Part shown: positions 48,518 through 53,913 of the stretch, one piece after another
Layout: every line of letters starts with the position of its first letter
How positions within the stretch are numbered: position 1 is the stretch's first letter
Assembly: GCF_026786305.1 (NCBI RefSeq)
Contig: NZ_JAJAYI010000006.1
Span: 1-53,913 of the forward strand
Direction of reading: 5' to 3'
DNA length: 53,913 nucleotides
Source of the DNA: Cryobacterium sp.
GTDB taxonomy: Bacteria; Actinomycetota; Actinomycetes; Actinomycetales; Microbacteriaceae
Translations under genes and position numbers: made by a program
The notes under the pieces: generated by a model
The model's input: only the letters and a program-made list of their open reading frames with translations
The model's database searches: none
Told to the model about the DNA's origin: nothing

Positions 48518-51500
48518 TCATTCGGGGAGTGCGACCTGGACCTTGGTCGCCCTGCCAGACTCGACGAGGTAGCCGCGGCCGGCCGGGAAGTCCGCGCGGC
48601 TTCCACGGGGGAACGCGACCCGGAACAGCGCGATCCCGTCGCTCTCCTCCGGCTGTAAGACGAGCCCGACCCTAGCCGTCTTGAGTTCGGAGTGGATCTG
48701 CCATGCTGCTGGGCCGGTCGCGAGGTCTGTTTCGACGACGATGAGAATGTTGGCCTTCCTGGCAGCTTTGATGAGCGTCGCAACGGCGCTCTCGGCGGTT
48801 GAGCCCTCGAAATCGCCCGCCGTTTCGACGACGATCAGACCGGGCTTGCCCGCGACCGGCCAAGCGCCGCTGGCAAGGCTCGCGATGAGGTCCCTGGCCA
48901 GCGTTTCCGCATCGGAGAGCCCCAGGGACTTTCGACCCCACGTCGCGAAGCCGGCGACTTCGCTGCCCGGGCGTGGGCTGATCAGGATCGCGTCGACATC
49001 GGTAAGGGAACGAGTGAGCGCGCGCACCAACGTCTTCAGCGCCGCCGTTTTGCCGCTGCCGAGTGGGCCGGTCACGACAACGAGGCCCTCGGGGCTGATC
49101 CCGATCGGCAGTAGGTTTGCGTCGGCTACGCCGATCACCGGGCGATTGGCTGCGAGCGGCGGGAGTTCGTCCAGGTGGATGCTTTCCGCAAGACGCTGGA
49201 TTGGTGCGGCCGCGTGAACCGCTACCGCGCGGAGCTCATCACCGAGGGTTTGGGCCGCGAGGGACTGGTCACTCAGGCTGCCAGACCCACCGAAAACAGC
49301 GAACTGCACCTCTTGGCCGTCGCAAACTCCGCGCCCGGGCGGCGCATCCTCAAGAATGTCCACCGGGACGCCCAGAATCCCGTAGTCCGCGGCGGACGCC
49401 ATCCGCAGCACTATGTTCTGCTGGATGTTTGCGCTCAGGACCGTTGGAATTACCCCCGCGCGGTCGGCGCTCACGGCGAAGTGGATGCCGATTTGACGGC
49501 CCACGGAGAGCAACTGGGCGAGGGCCTGGAACGTGCCGTCTCCTGCTCGGAACTCGTAAGTATTGCGGAAGTTTGCCATGCCGTCGATGAGGATCAGGAT
49601 GCGCGGCTCTGCGGTCTTGCCGCTGAGCTGACGGTAGTCGGTCAGTGTCGACGCGGGCTCCCTCGCGTAGCGCAGCCCGCGCTCTGCTGCGACGTCGACG
49701 AGGTGGCGGATCAGTCGTTCGACGCGCTCACTGTCGTCACCGGGGATCACCGCACCGACTGTGGGCAGTGCGCCGAGGAGCCCGAGGGCTCCTCCGGCGA
49801 AGTCGATCGCGTAGATCTCGACGGGCAACCGTTTTGCGCTGCACGATGCAGAAATCGCGAGGGTGCGAAGCGCGGCGCTCTTGCCCGAACCGCTCGTGCC
49901 GAGGATCGCCAGGTTGCCTTGGGCATCAGGGTCGAATCCGAACGCGCTCTGCCGTTGGCGCTGGGGCTCGTCCTGGATCCCTAACGTAATCGACGACCCG
50001 CCGTCTGCTTCCGCCGGCTGCAGATCGAGCACACCCGCAAGCGGGGAGAGCCACGGTTTGCGCGGAGTATTGAGGTTTAGCCCCGCCGCAGCGTGCTGAA
50101 TGGAGAGCAACATCAGTTCGATGTCTCGGGGGGAGTCCCTGCGCACCGGCGGAGCCGGCAGATCGAGCGGCCAGCTGTCCCTCACCTCGAAGGGAAACTC
50201 GGCAATGTCGATGTCGGGCAGTTTCGCAGCGGTGCGGCTGCGCCCGCCGAGGTATCCGGTCTGGAAGTGGATGAGCTTGCCAGGACCCAGTTTAGCCACA
50301 CCGCGGCCGGGGGTCGCCGGATCGAAGGCGGCCGCATCCTTTCGACCGATGACGTCCTGGCTGTCGTGCTCGTCGGCGACGCGGAGTGCGATCCGAAGGT
50401 TCGTGTTGGCGCGGAGGTTGTCCTTGATGACACCGGCAGGGCGCTGTGTCGCCAACACGAGGTGCAGCCCCAGGGACCGGCCGCGCTGAGCGACGTCTAC
50501 GATCCCGTCGACGAATTCGGGGACGTCTCCAACGAGGGCTGCGAATTCGTCGATGACGATCACGAGAGAGGGCGGCGCGTCGGGGTCGGCCCGCTTCTCC
50601 AGGCTGATCAGGTCCTTGGCTCCCTTGTCGTTGAGCAAAGTCTCCCGATAGTGCAGCTCGGCACGCAGAGAGGTGAGGGCGCGCCGCACCATGTGGGTGT
50701 TGAGGTCTGTGACGAGGCCGACCGTGTGTGGCAGCTGGGTACATTCCGCAAACGCGGCGCCGCCCTTGTAATCGATCAGGAGAAAGGTCAGCCGGTCGGG
50801 GCTGTACTCGCTTGCGAGGCTCATGATCCAGGTCTGCAAGAACTCGCTCTTGCCCGAACCGGTTGTACCCCCGACGAGCGCGTGTGGGCCGTGCTCGCGC
50901 AGGTCGAGTCGCAGCACGCCGGTCGCGCCCTGACCGACGATGCCACTGAGGGTGCCCGCCTCGTGCGGGGGATTCTCGCGCCACTGTGCAGTCAGACTGT
51001 GGCTGCGCTCCCACAGAGCCGCGACTGCCGCGGCGGAGGAGATCACGTTTTCCGGCTGCAAATCGTGGTACGACACGCTGACGGGCAGGTCGCTCTCGTC
51101 GAGTTGCCTGGCTCCGCTGTCCTGAACGGGAGACAGCAGGCGGGCGGCCACCGCGGCATCCGCCCCTCCCACAGTCTCGAGCGGGCTCACGACGACCGTG
51201 CTGGCCGAGCGCACGAACCCAACGACGCCGGTGCCGTCAGCGGCAACATCGACGTAGGTGCGGCACGCCGCCGGCAGGTCGGCGACGCTCGCAGCGTGCC
51301 ACAGCAGATGCACGCTGTAGTCGGGGCCCTCCTCCGCGAGCGTGACGAGCCTGCCGCGATCGGCCTGGCTGTCGCTCAGCACGACGGCGACAATAACGGG
51401 CGTCATCGGGAGCGCCCGCACCGCCTGGCCATGCAGTTCGTCGATACTCGCAGTCTCGTCGAGGTGTGAGCGGATGTTGCCGCCCGCGGCAGAGTGCTCG

Positions 51501-52996
51501 GCCTTGCGCTGGGCGAGCACCTCTTCCAGCTGTGCGAGTAAGTGGCCACTCGTGGTCTCATCGGCGGCGAGGTGGCTGGTCGTGATCGGACTGTAGACGC
51601 TCCCCACGTGGGGTAGCCACTTGAGCCACTGCCACTCGTGCTGGCTGCCGGGGCCCGCGAAACACGCCAGAACGAGGTCGGACGGAGAGTGCAGCCCGCA
51701 CAGCTGCACGATAATGGAGCGCAGCACACCCTCCGACCACAGCGAGCTTCCGGCGACACCGATGCTGCCCGCCCGCTCGAACTTCTCGAGCACGGGAACC
51801 CCGAGAACGTTCGTATTCTCCTCTTTGAGGTTCTCGAGAGTTGTCCAGAATCGCTCCTCCGATTCGTTCCGGTTTGGGAGTTCGATCTCGATGCGGCTCC
51901 GTTGGCCGCCGAGGCCGAGGCGCACCTCAAGGAATGTCTGGTGCTCGGGTCTGCGGGTCCAGAGTAAGGCGGTGCGTGACAGCATCGCCGTGCACACGTC
52001 CATTGTGCTCGGCGATTCACCCTTTCTCACCGCGGTCTCCCGTTCCCGTTCGGTGGACAGCCGGTCGCGGAGTAGGTCCAGGGCAGATTCGAACTCGGCA
52101 GTTGAGCTCTTCTTCTTGCGGCGCTCCGTGAAGATGTTATCGAGGTACGTGCCCAGCATGATAAGCGGGGAGAGAGCGACAAACACGAGGCTCAATGGGG
52201 ATCGGGTGACGGCGAACAGCACTCCTCCCATCACGAGCGGTGCGATCACGGCGAGAAAGGGAAACTTTTGCGGTTCGCCACGGCGGGGTGGCACCGGAGC
52301 GGAGAATTTTCGGTCGAGGTAGCGTTGGTCGACGCGGGGCGATCGAGCGAATTCCACGATTGCAAGCGGTGAGCTGGCCGGCGACGGGGGTGTTTGAACC
52401 TGTACCGGCCTGACGGAGAAGGTGGTGTCACCGACGGCGACGATGGTGTCGGGACTGAGCTGTGCAGCGGCAACCAGGCGGTCATCGACATAGACGCCGT
52501 TTCCGGAGCTTTGGTCGGTGATTGTGATGCTCGTGCCGACTTCGATCACGGCGTGCCGGCGCGAGACGGCTCCGTCCACCAGCAGTATCCGGCAGCCGCG
52601 GCCGCGGCCGACAGTGTTTGATCCGGGGACAAGCGCGAACTCGAGGCCACACTGGGGTCCCGTCAGCACGGTGGCCATCGCAGAACGCTGGTACAGCATC
52701 ACGTCCGACGGACGGGCCTGGCTCGGCTGGATCACCTCGACCCAGCATCCGGAGCACAGCCCCGAGGTGAGGACGGAGGCAAGTGGATCGAGAATTTTAT
52801 AGGTGGAAGTATTGGGGTACTGGACCCGCAGGGTCAGCGCTGCGCTGTTGTTCCTCGCCGCCTCCCGATGTTGCGACGAACCGGGAACTCCGACCACCAG
52901 GTTTCGTGAGATCTCCCCGATGGAGGCGAGAACGTCCACAGTGAGGATCACATCGGTTTCTCCGTCTGGCAGCCCCAGAGTCAGCTTGAGTTTCAT
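48518..52996 (-). CDS. Type VII secretion FtsK/SpoIIIE-like ATPase with FHA domain (EssC/EccC-type)
   Basis: About 1492 residues from ATG 52996 (AAGGTGG upstream). A short N-terminal ubiquitin-like part is followed by an FHA domain (about 111-195, motif GRGRGCRILL and SRRHAV, then GNGVYVDD). Two membrane helices follow (about 244-283). Three FtsK-like ATPase domains then have Walker A motifs GGTTGSGKSE (~709), GTSGSGKSA (~1032) and GPLGSGKTA (~1308). Domain 1 has an intact Walker B (LVIVIDEFAAL); domains 2 and 3 end in LILIDGMANF and LIVVETAGDF, so their catalytic Glu is missing or displaced. FHA plus three FtsK domains is the firmicute EssC plan more than the mycobacterial EccC plan. It is the motor of the locus. 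Confidence 0.92.
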   Translation of the reverse strand: MKLKLTLGLPDGETDVILTVDVLASIGEISRNLVVGVPGSSQHREAARNNSAALTLRVQYPNTSTYKILDPLASVLTSGLCSGCWVEVIQPSQARPSDVMLYQRSAMATVLTGPQCGLEFALVPGSNTVGRGRGCRILLVDGAVSRRHAVIEVGTSITITDQSSGNGVYVDDRLVAAAQLSPDTIVAVGDTTFSVRPVQVQTPPSPASSPLAIVEFARSPRVDQRYLDRKFSAPVPPRRGEPQKFPFLAVIAPLVMGGVLFAVTRSPLSLVFVALSPLIMLGTYLDNIFTERRKKKSSTAEFESALDLLRDRLSTERERETAVRKGESPSTMDVCTAMLSRTALLWTRRPEHQTFLEVRLGLGGQRSRIEIELPNRNESEERFWTTLENLKEENTNVLGVPVLEKFERAGSIGVAGSSLWSEGVLRSIIVQLCGLHSPSDLVLACFAGPGSQHEWQWLKWLPHVGSVYSPITTSHLAADETTSGHLLAQLEEVLAQRKAEHSAAGGNIRSHLDETASIDELHGQAVRALPMTPVIVAVVLSDSQADRGRLVTLAEEGPDYSVHLLWHAASVADLPAACRTYVDVAADGTGVVGFVRSASTVVVSPLETVGGADAAVAARLLSPVQDSGARQLDESDLPVSVSYHDLQPENVISSAAAVAALWERSHSLTAQWRENPPHEAGTLSGIVGQGATGVLRLDLREHGPHALVGGTTGSGKSEFLQTWIMSLASEYSPDRLTFLLIDYKGGAAFAECTQLPHTVGLVTDLNTHMVRRALTSLRAELHYRETLLNDKGAKDLISLEKRADPDAPPSLVIVIDEFAALVGDVPEFVDGIVDVAQRGRSLGLHLVLATQRPAGVIKDNLRANTNLRIALRVADEHDSQDVIGRKDAAAFDPATPGRGVAKLGPGKLIHFQTGYLGGRSRTAAKLPDIDIAEFPFEVRDSWPLDLPAPPVRRDSPRDIELMLLSIQHAAAGLNLNTPRKPWLSPLAGVLDLQPAEADGGSSITLGIQDEPQRQRQSAFGFDPDAQGNLAILGTSGSGKSAALRTLAISASCSAKRLPVEIYAIDFAGGALGLLGALPTVGAVIPGDDSERVERLIRHLVDVAAERGLRYAREPASTLTDYRQLSGKTAEPRILILIDGMANFRNTYEFRAGDGTFQALAQLLSVGRQIGIHFAVSADRAGVIPTVLSANIQQNIVLRMASAADYGILGVPVDILEDAPPGRGVCDGQEVQFAVFGGSGSLSDQSLAAQTLGDELRAVAVHAAAPIQRLAESIHLDELPPLAANRPVIGVADANLLPIGISPEGLVVVTGPLGSGKTAALKTLVRALTRSLTDVDAILISPRPGSEVAGFATWGRKSLGLSDAETLARDLIASLASGAWPVAGKPGLIVVETAGDFEGSTAESAVATLIKAARKANILIVVETDLATGPAAWQIHSELKTARVGLVLQPEESDGIALFRVAFPRGSRADFPAGRGYLVESGRATKVQVALPE

Positions 52997-53301
52997 GCGC
53001 CCCCACCTTCGCCGCACATCGGCTTAGTGCGAGGCTAGCGGAGTCCGTGGAGTGAATTTTAGTGCTGCCCGGCTCGTGCAGACGAAACCTTCAGCCGTCG
53101 TTTTTCCCGGCGGCGAGGCGATGGCAACAATGCCGGCCCGGTCGGTCGCGCCATTCGCCGCCACGACGCTCACTGGGAATCGGAATATGGGCCTGACGCC
53201 GTGGGATGGCGGTCAGTCACGGTGACCTCATCAAGACGATCCCGGCCGACGCGCCGGTGGGCGGTGGGGCGGGTTCTGAAGCGCCTTAGACAATGCGCTC
53301 C

Positions 53302-53307
53302 TAAAAT
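53302..53307 (+). promoter_or_regulatory. -10 element of a probably leaderless DUF3090 promoter
   Basis: TAAAAT ends 6 bases before the ATG at 53314, so transcription would start at or next to the start codon. No Shine-Dalgarno sequence is present, as expected for a leaderless mRNA. The remaining ~280 bases between this gene and the EssC-type gene contain no gene I can support. Confidence 0.55.
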
Positions 53308-53313
53308 ATACGT

Positions 53314-53886
53314 ATGCCCACCATCGTCCACGAATTTGACTGGCCCGATCGTGTTGTCATCGGCACGGTCGGCCTGCCTGGATCACGCACGTTCTACCTA
53401 CAGGTGCGCTCGGGCGCTCAAATCGTCAGCATCGCCCTGGAGAAACAACAATCTGCGCTGCTCGCTGAAAAAATCGACGAAATGTTGAAGCAGCTCATGA
53501 CGCAGGAGGGCAACCCCTTCAGCGTGCCCGCCACAACGCCCATCGAACTGGTCGACAACGATCCACTGGCGCAGCCGGTCGATGAGCAGTTTCGAACCGG
53601 AACGATGACCCTGGGCTGGGACCCGCGCACGGCGCAGGTCGTGATCGAGGCCTTTCCGCTCATCGATGACGGGGCCGACAGCGAAGACGAGAACGACCCC
53701 GATGCGCCCGATCCGGTCAGCAGGCAGCGGGCAGAGATGCTGCTGGTGCGCATCCCGGTGGGCACGGCCCAGGCATTCGCAACGCGTACCCGCGAGGTCG
53801 TGGGGGCCGGCCGACCGATTTGTCCCCGGTGCGGCACCCCCGTCGACGCGGACGGTCACGTCTGTACCCTGCCCGGCGACCGCTGA
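53314..53886 (+). CDS. DUF3090 family protein
   Basis: 190 residues. MPTIVHEFDWPDRVVIGTVG, GSRTFYLQVRSGAQIVSIAL, KQQSALLAEKIDEMLKQL and GTMTLGWDPRTAQVVIEAFP define DUF3090, a family restricted to actinobacteria. The C-terminal CPRCGTPVDADGHVC is a zinc-ribbon with two Cys pairs, typical of the family. In other actinobacteria it lies next to an SCO1664-like gene and a phosphatase near mshC. Its own function is unknown. The stop overlaps the next ATG by one base. Confidence 0.92.
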   Translation: MPTIVHEFDWPDRVVIGTVGLPGSRTFYLQVRSGAQIVSIALEKQQSALLAEKIDEMLKQLMTQEGNPFSVPATTPIELVDNDPLAQPVDEQFRTGTMTLGWDPRTAQVVIEAFPLIDDGADSEDENDPDAPDPVSRQRAEMLLVRIPVGTAQAFATRTREVVGAGRPICPRCGTPVDADGHVCTLPGDR

Positions 53887-53913
53887 TGACGCCGCGAGGC
53901 GACCTCGACGAGG
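53886..53913 (+). CDS. Start of the next gene, probably SCO1664-like
   Basis: ATG at 53886-53888 shares the A of the preceding TGA stop. Nine codons (MTPRGDLDE) are visible before the window ends. By the usual order in actinobacteria the gene following DUF3090 is the SCO1664-family protein, but nothing in these few residues confirms it. Confidence 0.4.

Noticed and set aside
50093..51469. 458-residue plus-strand open frame within the EssC-type ATPase
   Set aside because: It is a shadow of the ATPase gene, with an Arg/Gly/Val-rich, motif-free translation.

Overview
The window is high-GC, densely coded DNA from an actinobacterium, most likely a member of the Micrococcales such as Microbacteriaceae (inference). 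Supporting features are a DUF3090 gene at the right edge, a type VII secretion (ESX/Ess-like) locus, a furA-katG pair, MalT-like LuxR and multidomain FHA-FtsK proteins, and frequent GTG starts. The first ~119 bases are G/C homopolymer-rich and look like poor-quality contig-end sequence.

Layout. (1) 120-5667: an amide/ureide catabolic cluster. A leftward operon encodes two DUF5058-type membrane components, an M20 amidohydrolase and an M20-type carbamoylase cut by the edge. An AsnC/Lrp-type regulator is divergent, and a GatA-like amidase converges on it. (2) 5668-12831: an IS110 remnant, a secreted phosphodiesterase-like protein, a secreted CHRD-like protein with a strong terminator, a broken NAD-dependent epimerase gene, and a divergent MFS/LysR pair followed by an alpha/beta hydrolase. 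(3) 12990-18835: a four-gene membrane-protein operon facing a MalT-like regulator. The regulator has lost its C-terminus where it meets a fragment of a DUF2075 helicase gene. A Tn3-family transposase tail lies between operon and regulator. (4) 18965-31590: a plastic accessory region. It holds an HNH-Excalibur nuclease, a broken DUF808 copy, a MazG-like pyrophosphohydrolase overlapping a GIY-YIG/Schlafen-type helicase, a yybP-ykoY-like riboswitch with terC, a broken aldo/keto reductase, an intact DUF808 gene, an integrase remnant, an MFS pump and an acyl-CoA-ligase remnant. Fragments of the DUF2075 and DUF808 genes at 18.5-21.8 kb match intact copies at 23.1-28.9 kb, so this region has duplicated and then eroded. 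(5) 31951-42798: furA-katG oxidative-stress genes, a zinc-ribbon protein and lipoprotein, a hybrid PAS histidine kinase with a dual-receiver regulator, and a MacB-like ABC transporter with its TetR regulator and a striking double palindrome. (6) 42799-53017: a metallo-hydrolase, tRNA-Glu(CTC), and the type VII locus. The locus has two WXG100-like proteins, a lipoprotein, a lipase-like putative effector, an EspG-like protein and a FHA-TM-FtsK x3 EssC-type ATPase. It also has an eroded second lipoprotein/effector cassette. (7) 53302-end: DUF3090 and the start of the next gene.

The two best candidates for undescribed biology are the MazG plus GIY-YIG-helicase pair (22807-24928), which looks like a compact defence or nucleotide-stress module, and the type VII lipase-like effector with a neighbouring lipoprotein (45282-47523). 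The second resembles a lipase toxin/lipoprotein immunity arrangement and carries a decayed duplicate. No CRISPR array, rRNA or intact insertion sequence was seen.
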